From an uncultured SAR86 cluster bacterium (GTDB lineage Bacteria > Pseudomonadota > Gammaproteobacteria > Magnimaribacterales > D2472): a stretch of 64,000 bases of DNA. Shown piece after piece: positions 27,191 to 37,434 of the stretch. Numbering within the stretch: position 1 is the stretch's first letter; each line of letters begins with the position of its first letter. The notes beneath the pieces are model-generated. The model was not told the DNA's origin, made no database searches, and was given only the letters and a program-made list of their open reading frames with translations. The stretch spans positions 1-64,000 of the forward strand of contig CACEDQ010000004.1 in NCBI GenBank assembly GCA_902558375.1, read 5' to 3'. Made by a program: the position numbers and the translations under genes.

Positions 27191-29737
27191 ATGAGTGACT
27201 TCGCAAAAGAAATAATTTCAGTAAATATTGAGGATGAGCTTAAGCAATCTTATCTAAGTTATGCTCTTAGCGTTATCCATGGAAGAGCTCTCCCAGATAT
27301 AAGAGATGGTCTCAAACCAGTCCACAGACGTATTTTATATGCGATGTATGACCTTAAAAACTCATATAACAAACCTTATAAAAAATCAGCAAGAGTAGTT
27401 GGTGATGTTATTGGTAAATATCATCCTCATGGAGATAGCGCTGTATATGACGCAATGGTAAGAATGGCACAAGATTTTTCAATGAGATATCCAATTGTTG
27501 AGGGCCAGGGGAATTTTGGTTCTATAGATGGTGATCCGCCTGCTGCAATGAGATATACAGAAGTAAGGATGGCGAAGATCACTGATCAGATGTATGGAGA
27601 TATTGAAAAAGAAACAGTCTCGTATTCACCAAACTATGATGGCAGTGAATTCATTCCAGATGTTTTACCTACAAAAATTCCAAATCTTTTAGTAAATGGT
27701 TCATCTGGTATCGCTGTGGGTATGGCTACAAATATTCCACCGCATAATCTTACTGAAGTTCTTAATGCAAGCGTTAACTTAATCAATGATCCTAAACTTT
27801 CGATTGATGATCTTATTAAAGACATCTCTGGTCCGGATTTTCCAACAGGTGGAACAATTGATGGAAAGGCAGGCATATATGAAGCCTACAAGACTGGAAG
27901 AGGTATTATTCACATCAGATCTAATACTTCCATTGAAGAAGATGAGAAATCAGGCAAACAATCGCTCATAGTCAACGAAATTCCCTTTATGGTAAATAAA
28001 GCTAAGATGCTTGAAAAAATTGCTGAATTAGTCAAAGAGAAAAAGATAGAAGGAATTACAGAAATAAGAGATGAGTCTGATAAGGATGGGTTGCGAGTCG
28101 TCATTGAAGTAAGAAAAGGAGATTCTGTAGAGGTTTTAGAAAATAATCTTTTTGCACAAACTCAATTAGAACAATCATTTGGTATCAATTTTACCGTTTT
28201 AGTTGATGGACAGCCAAAGGAAGTAAATCTAAAAGAAATGCTCGAAGCTTTTATCAAGCATCGTAAGGACATCATAACTAAACGTACAAAATACGATTTA
28301 AAAAAGGCTAAGGATAGAGGCCACATTGTTGAAGGGCTTATGGTCGCTATAGCTAATATCGATGAAGTTATAACAATCATTAAGAAGTCAAAAGATCCAA
28401 AATTAGCTGCTGATGCTCTGTGTAAAAAAGTTTGGAAAGCGGGACCGGTTGAGGCTATTCTTAAAAAAGTTGGTAAAGATGCATGCAAACCAAAAGGCTT
28501 AAGCAAAGATCTTGGTATAAATGGCAAAAAATATAAACTTTCTCCTGATCAAGCAAAAGCAATTTTAGAACTAAGATTGGGAAGACTAACTGGTTTAGAG
28601 CAAGATAATTTAAGTAATGAGTTTTCTGACATAGTTGCAAAAATTATAGTTCTTCAAAAGATATTAGATGACAAAGAGACTCTAAAGAATTTGATGATAG
28701 AAGAGCTTGAAGAGGTAAAAACTAATTTTGGAGATGAAAGAAGAACTTTAATTAATGATACAAGAAGAGGGATAACTAACGAGGATCTTATACCTGAGGA
28801 AATGAGAGTTTTAACTGTATCAAGAAGTGGATATGCAAAAACTCAGCCTCTCGACGAATATAGAGAGCAAAGAAGAGGAGGACAAGGTAAGGCTGCAGCT
28901 GCTGTAAAAGAAGAGGATTTAATTCAGAATCTTTATGTGCTTAGCAGTCATATGCAAATTTTATGCTTTACAACTAAAGGTAAAGTTTTTTGGTTAAAAG
29001 TTTATGAAATTCCTGTGGCCTCTAGAACATCAAAAGGAAGACCTTTAGTAAACATGTTAAATCTTGATGATGATGAATCGGTAAGTGATATTCTTCCGGT
29101 AACTGAGTTTTCAGATGATCAGTTTATTTTCATGGCTACTAGAAATGGTACTACTAAAAAGACAAACCTAAGTTTGTTTTCCAAGAAATATAAATCAGGT
29201 ATTAAAGCAATAAATTTAGACGAAGATGACAAGCTTGTTGGTACAGCAATTACTTCAGGAGATAATGAAATTCTATTAGCATCATCATCAGGAAAATTAA
29301 TTAGATTTAATGAGTCACATGTTAGACCAATGGGCAGAACCGCAAGAGGCGTCAGAGGTATTAGGCTTAAAAAAGATGAAAAACTAATTTCTCTGATGAT
29401 AGCTGATCCAGAAAAAACTATATTGTGTGTTTCAGAAAATGGATATGGTAAAAAAACTGCTTTGGATGATTTTCCTTCACACAATAGAGGCGGGCAAGGA
29501 GTTATTTCAATGAAAACCAGTGAAAGAAATGGATCAATGGTTTCGGCGGCATTGGTAGAAGATGAAGATGGAATAATGTTAATTAGCGACAAAGGAACCA
29601 TGATTAGAACAAGTGTTGCACAAGTACCTACATTAAGCAGAAATACACAAGGTGTTAAAGTTATTACTCCTAAGGAAGGAGAAAAACTCATCGAATGTGT
29701 GACAATTCCAAACGAAGATAACGAAGAGGACGAATAA
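27191..29737 (+). CDS. gyrA: DNA gyrase subunit A
   Basis: GyrA cuts and reseals DNA in the A2B2 gyrase that introduces negative supercoils. The catalytic tyrosine is in [11 protein letters not shown]. The quinolone-determining region reads [17 protein letters not shown], with serine and aspartate at the positions that are mutated in resistant strains, so it looks wild type. The C-terminal domain shows the six beta-pinwheel repeats, including the GyrA box [11 protein letters not shown]. Length 848 is normal. Its stop overlaps the serC ATG (TAATG). gyrA followed by serC-pheA is the Pseudomonas-type order. Confidence 0.98.
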   Translation: MSDFAKEIISVNIEDELKQSYLSYALSVIHGRALPDIRDGLKPVHRRILYAMYDLKNSYNKPYKKSARVVGDVIGKYHPHGDSAVYDAMVRMAQDFSMRYPIVEGQGNFGSIDGDPPAAMRYTEVRMAKITDQMYGDIEKETVSYSPNYDGSEFIPDVLPTKIPNLLVNGSSGIAVGMATNIPPHNLTEVLNASVNLINDPKLSIDDLIKDISGPDFPTGGTIDGKAGIYEAYKTGRGIIHIRSNTSIEEDEKSGKQSLIVNEIPFMVNKAKMLEKIAELVKEKKIEGITEIRDESDKDGLRVVIEVRKGDSVEVLENNLFAQTQLEQSFGINFTVLVDGQPKEVNLKEMLEAFIKHRKDIITKRTKYDLKKAKDRGHIVEGLMVAIANIDEVITIIKKSKDPKLAADALCKKVWKAGPVEAILKKVGKDACKPKGLSKDLGINGKKYKLSPDQAKAILELRLGRLTGLEQDNLSNEFSDIVAKIIVLQKILDDKETLKNLMIEELEEVKTNFGDERRTLINDTRRGITNEDLIPEEMRVLTVSRSGYAKTQPLDEYREQRRGGQGKAAAAVKEEDLIQNLYVLSSHMQILCFTTKGKVFWLKVYEIPVASRTSKGRPLVNMLNLDDDESVSDILPVTEFSDDQFIFMATRNGTTKKTNLSLFSKKYKSGIKAINLDEDDKLVGTAITSGDNEILLASSSGKLIRFNESHVRPMGRTARGVRGIRLKKDEKLISLMIADPEKTILCVSENGYGKKTALDDFPSHNRGGQGVISMKTSERNGSMVSAALVEDEDGIMLISDKGTMIRTSVAQVPTLSRNTQGVKVITPKEGEKLIECVTIPNEDNEEDE

Positions 29738-30810
29738 TGCGCAAGTGGAATTTCTGCGCTGGACCGGCTGTCATATCTGAACAGGTACTGTCTGAAGTAA
29801 AAGATGAGCTACTAGAATGGGGTGACTCAGGCATGTCTATTATGGAAATGAGTCATAGATCAAAAATTTATGACGGTGTTGCTGTAGACGCAAAACAAGA
29901 TTTCATAGATATCTTAAATATTCCATCATCACATGAAGTTCTTTTTCTTCAGGGAGGAGCAACGCATCAATTTTCCATGGTTCCATTAAATTTTGCTCAT
30001 AATAATAATGCTGATTATGTTTTATCAGGCTCGTGGTCTAAAAAAGCAATTGCAGAAGCATCTAAATTAATTAATGTAAACACTATTGCCTCTTCAGAAA
30101 ATCATGGCTTTTCATATGCCCCATCTGAAGAGGATTGGAAATATTCAGAGGACTCTGCATATGTTCATTATTGCCCTAATGAAACCATTCAAGGAGTTGC
30201 AATACATAAAGCCCCAGATATAAACAATCACTTAATTGCTGACATGTCATCAGTTATATTAAGTGAGCCTCTAGATGTATCTAAATTTTCATTAATTTAT
30301 GCAGGAGCTCAAAAAAATATTGGACCAGCAGGCTTGACTATGGTCATTATTAAAAAGGACTTAATGGAACTAGAAAATGAAAATTTGCCGAATATATTAA
30401 GATACTCCAAACACTCAGAATCTGATTCTATGTTAAATACGCCACCAACCTTTGCATGGTATATGGCAGGAAAAGTTTTCAAATGGATAAAGCAGTCAGG
30501 CGGTTTAGAGTTTTTCAAAGAACAAAATCATTTAAAAGCATCAACTCTTTATAATTACATAGACAACTCAGATTTTTATTCAAATCCAGTTAAGATTGAA
30601 AATAGGTCTATTATGAACGTTCCTTTTATACTTGCTGATAATGATCTAGATAGCGTATTCTTGAAAGAATCTGAAGATAATGGATTATTAAACCTCAAAG
30701 GCCATAGATCTGTTGGCGGAATGAGAGCAAGTATATATAATGCAATGCCTTTGGAGGGAATTAACGAGCTTGTAGACTTTATGAAAGTCTTTGAAGCTAA
30801 ATATGGCTAA
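29737..30810 (+). CDS. serC: phosphoserine aminotransferase
   Basis: SerC is a PLP enzyme that makes 3-phosphoserine for serine synthesis and also acts in pyridoxal phosphate synthesis. The start [18 protein letters not shown] is diagnostic. MEMSHRSKIYDGV, LFLQGGATHQFSMVPLN and the Schiff-base lysine in YAGAQKNIGPAGLTMVII follow. The C-terminal phosphate contact is KGHRSVGGMRASIYNAM. Length 357 is normal. It is followed after 6 bases by pheA. Confidence 0.97.
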   Translation: MRKWNFCAGPAVISEQVLSEVKDELLEWGDSGMSIMEMSHRSKIYDGVAVDAKQDFIDILNIPSSHEVLFLQGGATHQFSMVPLNFAHNNNADYVLSGSWSKKAIAEASKLINVNTIASSENHGFSYAPSEEDWKYSEDSAYVHYCPNETIQGVAIHKAPDINNHLIADMSSVILSEPLDVSKFSLIYAGAQKNIGPAGLTMVIIKKDLMELENENLPNILRYSKHSESDSMLNTPPTFAWYMAGKVFKWIKQSGGLEFFKEQNHLKASTLYNYIDNSDFYSNPVKIENRSIMNVPFILADNDLDSVFLKESEDNGLLNLKGHRSVGGMRASIYNAMPLEGINELVDFMKVFEAKYG

Positions 30811-30816
30811 CTAAAA

Positions 30817-31905
30817 ATGTCTAAGGAAAATTTAAAATCTTTAAGGTCAAAAATAGATAAAATCGATAAAGACCTTTTAAAACTTATACAAAAAAGAGCA
30901 GCTCTTGCAGTTAGCATAGGAAAAATTAAATCAAAAATTAGCCCCAACACCTCTTTTTACAAACCAGATAGAGAAGCTACTATTCTTAGGAACATACTTA
31001 AAGCAAATGAAAAAGGGGCCCTTTCTAATGAGAAAGTGAGAACTATCTATAAAGAACTTATTTCAGGATGTCTCTCATTAGAAGAGGCTTTAAGAATTTC
31101 CTATTTGGGTCCTGAGGGAACTCATTCAGAAGCTGCAGTTCATGGTCACTTTGGATCTTTAGTTTCCAGAATCCCATCACCAACTATTGATGATGTTTTC
31201 CATCAAGTTTTAAAAGGGGAAGCGGATATAGGTGTTGTGCCTGTAGAGAATTCTTCTGAAGGAGTGATTAATACAACATTAAATTGTTTAGCAGACAATG
31301 ATTCTCTATCTATAATCGGAGAAATATATCTAGATATCAATCATCAGCTAGCATCTGGTAATAAATTTGATATTAAAGATGCTTTTGCAATCGCATCTCA
31401 CCCTCAAGCCTTAGGTCAATGTAACAAATGGATAGAAAAAAATATTGGTTCAATCAAACGGTTAGAAATGCCAAGCTCTGCAGTTGCTGCTAAATACGCA
31501 AAAGAAAACAAGAATATTTTATGTATAGTCAATTCTCTTGCTGTTGAAAAATATAAGCTAAGATTGCAGAAAAAAGATATTCAAGATTATTCAGATAACA
31601 AAACTAGATTTCTAGTTATTGGTCAAAATGATTTAGCTTCAACTGGAAAAGATAAAACTTCATTTTTAATTCAGACCACGAATACCCCAGGAGCTTTAAT
31701 AAATATTCTTAGACCTTTTGAAAAAAGAAAAATTAATTTAAGTAAGATTGAAACACGACCATCGAGAGGAAATATTAATTCTCATGATTTTTTCATTGAC
31801 TGTGAAGGTCATCAAAATGATCAAAAGCTTAGACTGGCAATAAAAGAAGTTAAAACAACCGGTTCTTTGGTACGAATATTAGGATCGTATCCACAACATG
31901 TATGA
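30817..31905 (+). CDS. pheA: bifunctional chorismate mutase / prephenate dehydratase
   Basis: This P-protein converts chorismate to prephenate and then phenylpyruvate. Residues about 1-85 are the chorismate mutase (LRSKIDKIDKDLLKLIQKRA). About 93-270 is prephenate dehydratase (ISYLGPEGTHSEAAV, GVVPVENSSEG and the conserved KTRFLVIG). About 280-355 is an ACT regulatory domain (TTNTPGALINILRPF, SKIETRPSRG), which suggests phenylalanine feedback control. The stop overlaps hisC by four bases (ATGA). Confidence 0.96.
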   Translation: MSKENLKSLRSKIDKIDKDLLKLIQKRAALAVSIGKIKSKISPNTSFYKPDREATILRNILKANEKGALSNEKVRTIYKELISGCLSLEEALRISYLGPEGTHSEAAVHGHFGSLVSRIPSPTIDDVFHQVLKGEADIGVVPVENSSEGVINTTLNCLADNDSLSIIGEIYLDINHQLASGNKFDIKDAFAIASHPQALGQCNKWIEKNIGSIKRLEMPSSAVAAKYAKENKNILCIVNSLAVEKYKLRLQKKDIQDYSDNKTRFLVIGQNDLASTGKDKTSFLIQTTNTPGALINILRPFEKRKINLSKIETRPSRGNINSHDFFIDCEGHQNDQKLRLAIKEVKTTGSLVRILGSYPQHV

Positions 31906-32993
31906 GTAAACTTTTAAATTATCTCAATGAAGGAATATCTGATCTTCACCCTTACGAGCCTGGCCGCTCGATAGATGAGGTCGTTGCAGAATATAAGCCT
32001 GATAAAGTTGTAAAACTAGCCAGTAATGAAAATCCACTAGGCCCATCTCCAAAAGCTATTGAAACACTAGCTTTGAGTAATGATTTACATTTATATCCTG
32101 ATGGTGATTCTAAAAAACTTAAATCTTTAATTGCAGATCATGAATCAGTTGGCACTGAAAATATTATTGTTGGTAACGGATCTAATGAAATATTAGAACT
32201 TGCAGCAAGAGCATTTCTTAATAAAGACGTAAGCGCAGTTATGTCTAAGCATGCTTTTGCAGTATATAAGATAGTAACCAAAGCATGCGGATCAGAAATA
32301 ATTGAAGTCCCAGCAAAAGACTGGAAGCATGATCTAGATGAATTTCCTTCAGTTACTAAAGAAAATACTAGAGTATGTTTTATTGCTAATCCAAACAATC
32401 CAACAGGTACATATAACTCACATTCAGAATTTGAATCATTAATGGAAAAGATATCCCCTTCAATTTTAGTAATTCTTGATTTAGCATATTTTGAATACGT
32501 CAAGGCTGATGACTATATAAAAATTAATGAACTGCTAGATAAATATCAAAATTTATTAATTACAAAAACATTCTCAAAAATACAAGGTCTCGCAAGCTTG
32601 AGAATTGGTTATGGTCTTGCATGTCAGGATTTGATTGGTGTTTTAAATAAAATTAGACAACCTTTTAATTCTAATGCTATTGCTCAGGAGGCAGCATGCA
32701 ATGCTATTTTGGATAAAGAACATATTACAAAAAGCATTGAGTTAAATTATTCTCAGCGAGAATTTTTATTTAAAGAACTTACCAGTTTAGGAATGGAGTG
32801 CATTCCATCGCAAGGAAATTTTATCTCTTTTAAAGGTAATTTTAATGCTCAAGAGTTATTTACTGAGTTGATGAAGCAAGGAGTAATTGTAAGACCTGTA
32901 GCATTATATGATATGCCTGAATACATCCGTGTAACAGTTGGAACAGAAGATGAAAACTTATATTTCCTAAAAAAATTAAGGGAGCTTATTTGA
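31902..32993 (+). CDS. hisC: histidinol-phosphate / aromatic aminotransferase (HisC2 type)
   Basis: A class I PLP aminotransferase of the HisC family. The substrate region is VVKLASNENPLGPSPKA, NGSNEILELAARAFL follows, and the Schiff-base lysine is in LITKTFSKIQGLASLRIGYG with its downstream arginine. At 363 residues it is typical. Placed between pheA and tyrA, as in Pseudomonas hisC2, it may serve phenylalanine and tyrosine synthesis as well as or instead of histidine synthesis. Only assay or the presence of a second hisC elsewhere would tell. Confidence 0.93.
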   Translation: MSKLLNYLNEGISDLHPYEPGRSIDEVVAEYKPDKVVKLASNENPLGPSPKAIETLALSNDLHLYPDGDSKKLKSLIADHESVGTENIIVGNGSNEILELAARAFLNKDVSAVMSKHAFAVYKIVTKACGSEIIEVPAKDWKHDLDEFPSVTKENTRVCFIANPNNPTGTYNSHSEFESLMEKISPSILVILDLAYFEYVKADDYIKINELLDKYQNLLITKTFSKIQGLASLRIGYGLACQDLIGVLNKIRQPFNSNAIAQEAACNAILDKEHITKSIELNYSQREFLFKELTSLGMECIPSQGNFISFKGNFNAQELFTELMKQGVIVRPVALYDMPEYIRVTVGTEDENLYFLKKLRELI

Positions 32994-33865
32994 TGAGTAG
33001 CCCAGCTAAGGAAATATTAGTAATTGGCCTAGGCCTAATAGGTTCCTCTCTTGCAAAGGCCGCAAAAAATAAAGGATTAGTCGTTCACGGCTTCGATGAA
33101 GATAAAAATAGCCTTGAGGAGGCATTGAATAAAAACATCATAGATAACTCATTTGAATCTTTAAAAGATATAAATGATAAAAGTTTAGTAGGAAAGATAG
33201 ATATATTAATAGTTGCTGTTTCTCCTAGAGCAACCCAGTTTGTGATTTCTGAATTAAAGAATTTATGGAACACAGAAATAACAATAACTGAAACATCGAG
33301 TGTTAAAAATCAACTTAACTTTGATTCACCCAATAACATAATCTTCTCTCATCCCATAGCAGGTTCAGATAAGTCTGGTATTGGCGGTATAGATGAAGAA
33401 CTATTTCTCAATAAAAAGACAATCATTTGTAATCCATATAATGTAAATGAAGCACATTTGACCAAGATAAAAAATTTCTGGCAGCATGCGCTTTCAATGA
33501 GAGTAAGCGAAATGTCTGTTAAAGAACATGATCTTTTATTTGCTATGACAAGCCACTTGCCTCATTTGATTTCATATGCACTTATTGATTCTATTAGATT
33601 GGCTGAAAAAGACGTAGGTGACAATGCAGGTGGAGGACTGAAAGAATTTATAAGGCTGAGCGGATCAAACCCTGAAATGTGGAAAGATATATTTGAGCTT
33701 AATGAAAAAAATATTATTAGATCATTAGCCAGCTTTCAATTATCAATCAATAATTTATTAGAATTAATAACAAAAATTAAAGAGATACCAAGCTCATTCT
33801 CCCATTCAGATATTCTTAAAAACGAACTAGAAGAAATCAAAAAATATAAAGAAGATACGTTTTGA
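32993..33865 (+). CDS. tyrA: prephenate dehydrogenase
   Basis: TyrA oxidatively decarboxylates prephenate (or arogenate) on the way to tyrosine. The N-terminal dinucleotide fold is ILVIGLGLIGSSLAKAAKNKG. HPIAGSDKSGIGGIDEELF gives the active-site histidine region, and MTSHLPHLISYAL is the substrate domain. The ORF track begins at a TTG at 32990; ATG at 32993 is preferred because GGGAG sits 8 bases before it. It is 290 residues and not fused to chorismate mutase or aroA. In Pseudomonas the tyrA and aroA parts are fused; here they overlap by 4 bases as separate ORFs. Confidence 0.95.
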   Translation: MSSPAKEILVIGLGLIGSSLAKAAKNKGLVVHGFDEDKNSLEEALNKNIIDNSFESLKDINDKSLVGKIDILIVAVSPRATQFVISELKNLWNTEITITETSSVKNQLNFDSPNNIIFSHPIAGSDKSGIGGIDEELFLNKKTIICNPYNVNEAHLTKIKNFWQHALSMRVSEMSVKEHDLLFAMTSHLPHLISYALIDSIRLAEKDVGDNAGGGLKEFIRLSGSNPEMWKDIFELNEKNIIRSLASFQLSINNLLELITKIKEIPSSFSHSDILKNELEEIKKYKEDTF

Positions 33866-35172
33866 ATTTAGTTGCACAATATACTCCTTCAATTTCAGGC
33901 GAAGTTTTGTGTCCAGGTGATAAATCTATTTCCCAAAGAGCGGTAATAATAGGTTCCCTTCTAAATGAAGATATTGAAATTAGTGGCTTCTTAAATGGAG
34001 AAGATCCAATATCTACAGCAAATGCTTTAAATGCAATAGGCTCTAGTATCAAAATTAATAGCACATCAGTTTCAATAAAAAAAAGAGATATCCCATTCAA
34101 AGATCCTTCTGTGAATGTTGATCTTGGAAATTCAGGCACTGGCATGAGATTAATGATGGGTTTAATTTCAAGTCTTGGCATTAAAGCAACTCTTGTTGGA
34201 GATGAATCATTAACAAAGCGCCCGATGTTAAGGGTTGCCAATCCCCTAAATGATATGGGTGCAACAGTAACTTGTAATGAGGGTAAACCGCCTGTAAAAA
34301 TCTTGGATGGATTAATTAAAGATAATTTTTCTTACGAGATGCCTATAGCAAGTGCGCAAGTTAAATCTAGTATTATTCTTGCAGCTCTAGCTGCAAATAA
34401 AAAAGTAACTGTTATCGAAAAACACCCAACCAGAGATCATACAGAAAGAATGATAAGTTACTTTAATGGAGATATTCACACTGAATCACATCTCTTGGGT
34501 AATAAAATTACACTCATGCCTTCAAAATTAATTCCAACAAAAACATATGAAGTTGCTGGTGACTTTTCATCAGCATCATTTTTAATAGTTGCTGGTTTAA
34601 TTGCAAAAGAATCAAATTTACTGATAAAAAATGTCGGACTTAATCCAACAAGATGCGGCTTAATAAGTGTCTTAAGGTCGATGGGGGCAAAAATAGAAAT
34701 AAAAAATGAACGTCTTATATCCAATGAAGAGGTTGGGGATATTCATGTTGTCTCATCAGAGTTGCATGGTATTGCTATAAGTGGAGATATTATTCCAAAT
34801 ATAATTGATGAAATTCCAATTTTAAGTATTGCTGCATCTTTTGCTAAAGGAGAAACATTAATTACTGAGGCAGAAGAGCTAAGAGTAAAGGAATCTGATA
34901 GGCTTCAAGCAATATCAGATGGATTACAAAAAATAAATATACATCACGAGTTATTCCATGATGGAATCAAAATTATTGGTTCGTCTGAAGATATATCTGT
35001 AATGGCTGAAATTAACTCTCATGGTGATCATAGAATTGCAATGAGTTTTCTTATTGCTAGCTTAAGATCTAAAAAGGGAATCTATGTTGAAGACTGTAAA
35101 AATATCTTAACTTCGTTTCCTAATTTTATTGAAGTAATGAGCTCACTAGGTGTTGCAATAAATGAAAGATAA
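33862..35172 (+). CDS. aroA: 3-phosphoshikimate 1-carboxyvinyltransferase (EPSP synthase)
   Basis: AroA transfers enolpyruvyl from PEP to shikimate 3-phosphate. Motifs are PGDKSISQRAVIIGSL, LGNSGTGMRLMMGL, DESLTKRPMLR, the second-domain RVKESDRLQAISDGL, and HGDHRIAMSF. Length 436 is normal. The start is TTG at 33862, sharing TTGA with the tyrA stop, and an alternative start is not apparent. It overlaps cmk by 11 bases. Confidence 0.97.
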   Translation: MNLVAQYTPSISGEVLCPGDKSISQRAVIIGSLLNEDIEISGFLNGEDPISTANALNAIGSSIKINSTSVSIKKRDIPFKDPSVNVDLGNSGTGMRLMMGLISSLGIKATLVGDESLTKRPMLRVANPLNDMGATVTCNEGKPPVKILDGLIKDNFSYEMPIASAQVKSSIILAALAANKKVTVIEKHPTRDHTERMISYFNGDIHTESHLLGNKITLMPSKLIPTKTYEVAGDFSSASFLIVAGLIAKESNLLIKNVGLNPTRCGLISVLRSMGAKIEIKNERLISNEEVGDIHVVSSELHGIAISGDIIPNIIDEIPILSIAASFAKGETLITEAEELRVKESDRLQAISDGLQKINIHHELFHDGIKIIGSSEDISVMAEINSHGDHRIAMSFLIASLRSKKGIYVEDCKNILTSFPNFIEVMSSLGVAINER

Positions 35173-35821
35173 TATCGTTACCATTGATGGGCCCTCGGCT
35201 TCAGGAAAAGGCACTCTTGCAAGAAATATTTCAAAATATTTAGGTTTTGAAATCCTCGACAGTGGTTTGTTATATAGAGTTTATGCTTATTTATATAACT
35301 GTGGGGTTGAACATTCGCAAATAACAAAAACTATCAATCAGGATATAACTTTTATGTCTGATGATAATGGAATCGTTGTTTTAAAAGAAAAAAATAATAT
35401 TACTGATGAATTAAGAAAAGAATCTACAGCTAAAGCTGCTTCTAAAATTAGTGCAATCCCTGAGACTAGAGAAAATTTACTATTACTTCAACGAGGCTTT
35501 TATACTCCAAAAGGTCTTGTAGCTGATGGGAGAGATATGGGCACAGTTGTATTTCCTAATGCGAAGCTAAAAATTTTTTTAAATGCCTCACCTGAAATAA
35601 GAGCAAAAAGAAGGCAATTAGAGTTGCAGAATCGAGGTCAAGAAGTTAATATGCTCGCTCTGATTGAGGACATTAAGCAAAGAGACTTAAAGGACAAAAC
35701 TAGAAAGTTATCACCTTTAATTCCAGCAGAAGATTCGATAGTAATTGATTCATCTGAAATGACCCCAGCAGAAGTACTGAGTTTTACTAAAAAGCTCACA
35801 AAAAAGGAATTTAATAAATGA
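35162..35821 (+). CDS. cmk: cytidylate kinase
   Basis: Cmk phosphorylates CMP and dCMP. The P-loop is IDGPSASGKGTLARNI at the N-terminus, then LDSGLLYRVYAY and the catalytic DGRDMGTVVFPNAKLKIFL. The NMP-binding insert follows and the C-terminus ends in FTKKLTKKEFNK. Length 219 is normal. Between aroA and rpsA is its standard gammaproteobacterial place. It overlaps rpsA by four bases (ATGA). Confidence 0.97.
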   Translation: MKDNIVTIDGPSASGKGTLARNISKYLGFEILDSGLLYRVYAYLYNCGVEHSQITKTINQDITFMSDDNGIVVLKEKNNITDELRKESTAKAASKISAIPETRENLLLLQRGFYTPKGLVADGRDMGTVVFPNAKLKIFLNASPEIRAKRRQLELQNRGQEVNMLALIEDIKQRDLKDKTRKLSPLIPAEDSIVIDSSEMTPAEVLSFTKKLTKKEFNK

Positions 35822-37125
35822 CAGAATCATTTGCCGCTTTACTTGATGAGAATTTAAGCACTTTAGATATGCAGCCTGGATCAATAGTATCTGGAGTTGT
35901 ATTGGATGTAGATAATGACTGGGTGACAGTTCACGTTGGTTTAAAATCAGAAGGGGTCGTACCTCTTGATGAATTCAGAAATAACGAGGGAGAAGTCAAT
36001 ATATCTGTAGGTGACGAGGTTGAGGTTGCTTTAGAAGCTGTTGAAGATGGATACGGAGAAACAAGAATTTCACGCGAAAAAGCAAGAAAAATAACAACTT
36101 GGAAAATGCTTGAAGAAGCACTTGAAACAGGGGAGTTTGTTACAGGTAAAATTCACAATAGGGTGAAGGGTGGTTTTGCAGTAGAGGTAGAGGTTGTAAA
36201 AGCATTTTTGCCTGGATCACTTGTCGATGTTAGACCGGTAAAAGAAGCACCGGATATTGAGAATACTGTTCAAGAATTTAAAGTAATAAAACTTGACTAT
36301 AAAAGAAACAATGTAGTTCTATCTAGAAAAGCAGTCTTAGAGAAAAACAACTCTGCTGTGAAAGTTGAGTTATTAAAGAATCTTGAAGAGGGCCAAATAG
36401 TTAAGGGTGTTGTAAAAAATATTACTGACTATGGTGCTTTTATAGATTTAGGCGGTTTAGATGGCTTGCTTCATATTACAGATATATCATGGTCCAGAGT
36501 TACGAATCCTTCAGAATTCCTTACCCTTGGTGACGAAATAGATGTAAAAATTCTCAGTTTTGATAAAGAAAAGCTGAGGGTCTCTCTTGGATTAAAACAA
36601 ATCCAAAACGACCCTTGGGAAAATGTTGAGAGCAACTACGCAGTCGGTGGTGTTTATGAAGCAGCTGTTTCAAATATTACTGATTATGGATGTTTTGCAC
36701 AATTAGAAGAAGGCATAGAAGGTTTAATTCACCTTTCTGAACTTGACTGGACAAGTAAAAATATCCATCCTTCAAAAGTTGTAGAAATGGATCAAAAGAT
36801 TAAAGTTATGATACTAGAAATAGATCATGATAAAAGAAGAATTTCTCTTGGTTTAAAACAGACCAAAGCAAATCCTTGGACAGAATTTGCAAACAAATAT
36901 GGTATCGGGGATAAGGTTGATGGACAAATAAAATCCATTACTGATTTTGGTATATTTGTTGGCCTTGATGGCGATATCGATGGATTAATCCACTTATCTG
37001 ATATTTCTGATGATGAGGACCCAAAAGCAGCACTAGAGCAATACAAGAAAGGTGATAAACTTGATTGTATAGTATTTGCTGTTGATGCAGAAAGGGAAAG
37101 AATATCTTTAAAGTTGAGTGAGTAA
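35818..37125 (+). CDS. rpsA: 30S ribosomal protein S1, five-domain form
   Basis: S1 binds mRNA and brings it to the 30S subunit. Five S1 (OB-fold) domains are visible, at about residues 20-87, 105-172, 190-258, 275-345 and 362-432. Examples are KNITDYGAFIDLGGLDGLLHI, SNITDYGCFAQLEEGIEGL and KSITDFGIFVGLDGDIDGL. E. coli S1 is 557 residues with six domains, and here the protein stops right after the fifth. Translation ends at 37125 with ihfB beginning 8 bases earlier, so the shortening is not a simple frameshift of a longer gene. Confidence 0.96.
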   Translation: MTESFAALLDENLSTLDMQPGSIVSGVVLDVDNDWVTVHVGLKSEGVVPLDEFRNNEGEVNISVGDEVEVALEAVEDGYGETRISREKARKITTWKMLEEALETGEFVTGKIHNRVKGGFAVEVEVVKAFLPGSLVDVRPVKEAPDIENTVQEFKVIKLDYKRNNVVLSRKAVLEKNNSAVKVELLKNLEEGQIVKGVVKNITDYGAFIDLGGLDGLLHITDISWSRVTNPSEFLTLGDEIDVKILSFDKEKLRVSLGLKQIQNDPWENVESNYAVGGVYEAAVSNITDYGCFAQLEEGIEGLIHLSELDWTSKNIHPSKVVEMDQKIKVMILEIDHDKRRISLGLKQTKANPWTEFANKYGIGDKVDGQIKSITDFGIFVGLDGDIDGLIHLSDISDDEDPKAALEQYKKGDKLDCIVFAVDAERERISLKLSE

Positions 37126-37411
37126 CAAGAAACAACAGACTTTCAATCGTTCAGATATTGAGCTAGTTTTAAGTCAAGAGTTTCCAGATCTTAATAAATC
37201 ACAAATTTCATTGGCGATTGATTCTATATTAGAATCAATTGTTGATGCTGTTGCACTGGATGAAAAGGTTGAAATAAGAGGGTTTGGTACCTTTTCAAAG
37301 AAATATATAAGACCCAGAAAATTCATTAATCCTAAAACTAAAGAAGTATCATATTTAGGTGAGACTGCAACAATGCATTTCAAGCCATCAAAATCATTGA
37401 TAGAAAAGTAA
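37118..37411 (+). CDS. ihfB: integration host factor subunit beta
   Basis: IhfB pairs with IhfA to bend DNA sharply at specific sites. The sequence shows the HU/IHF fold: an N-terminal helical part (DIELVLSQEFPDLN), VEIRGFGTFSKKYIRPRKFINPKT in the DNA-gripping arm, and the C-terminal FKPSKSLIE. It is 97 residues. The start is GTG at 37118, overlapping the end of rpsA. The location after rpsA is the classic himD position and separates IHF beta from HU. Confidence 0.92.
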   Translation: MSNKKQQTFNRSDIELVLSQEFPDLNKSQISLAIDSILESIVDAVALDEKVEIRGFGTFSKKYIRPRKFINPKTKEVSYLGETATMHFKPSKSLIEK

Positions 37412-37434
37412 CTTAAGTTTAACATTTACAAACT

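Noticed and set aside
27400-27500. quinolone-resistance changes in GyrA
   Set aside because: The region reads GDSAVYD with the sensitive-type serine and aspartate, so there is no sign of resistance mutation.
28162-28527. 121-residue minus-strand ORF
   Set aside because: Entirely antisense to gyrA; no motif and no ribosome site.
29119-29691. 190-residue ORF on the minus strand
   Set aside because: It lies wholly inside gyrA, has no recognisable domain, and is a shadow of the serine-rich reverse frame.
32138-32503. 121-residue minus-strand ORF
   Set aside because: Antisense to hisC, whose motifs are intact; coding potential is explained by hisC.
33837-34241. 134-residue minus-strand ORF
   Set aside because: Antisense to the start of aroA with no family resemblance.
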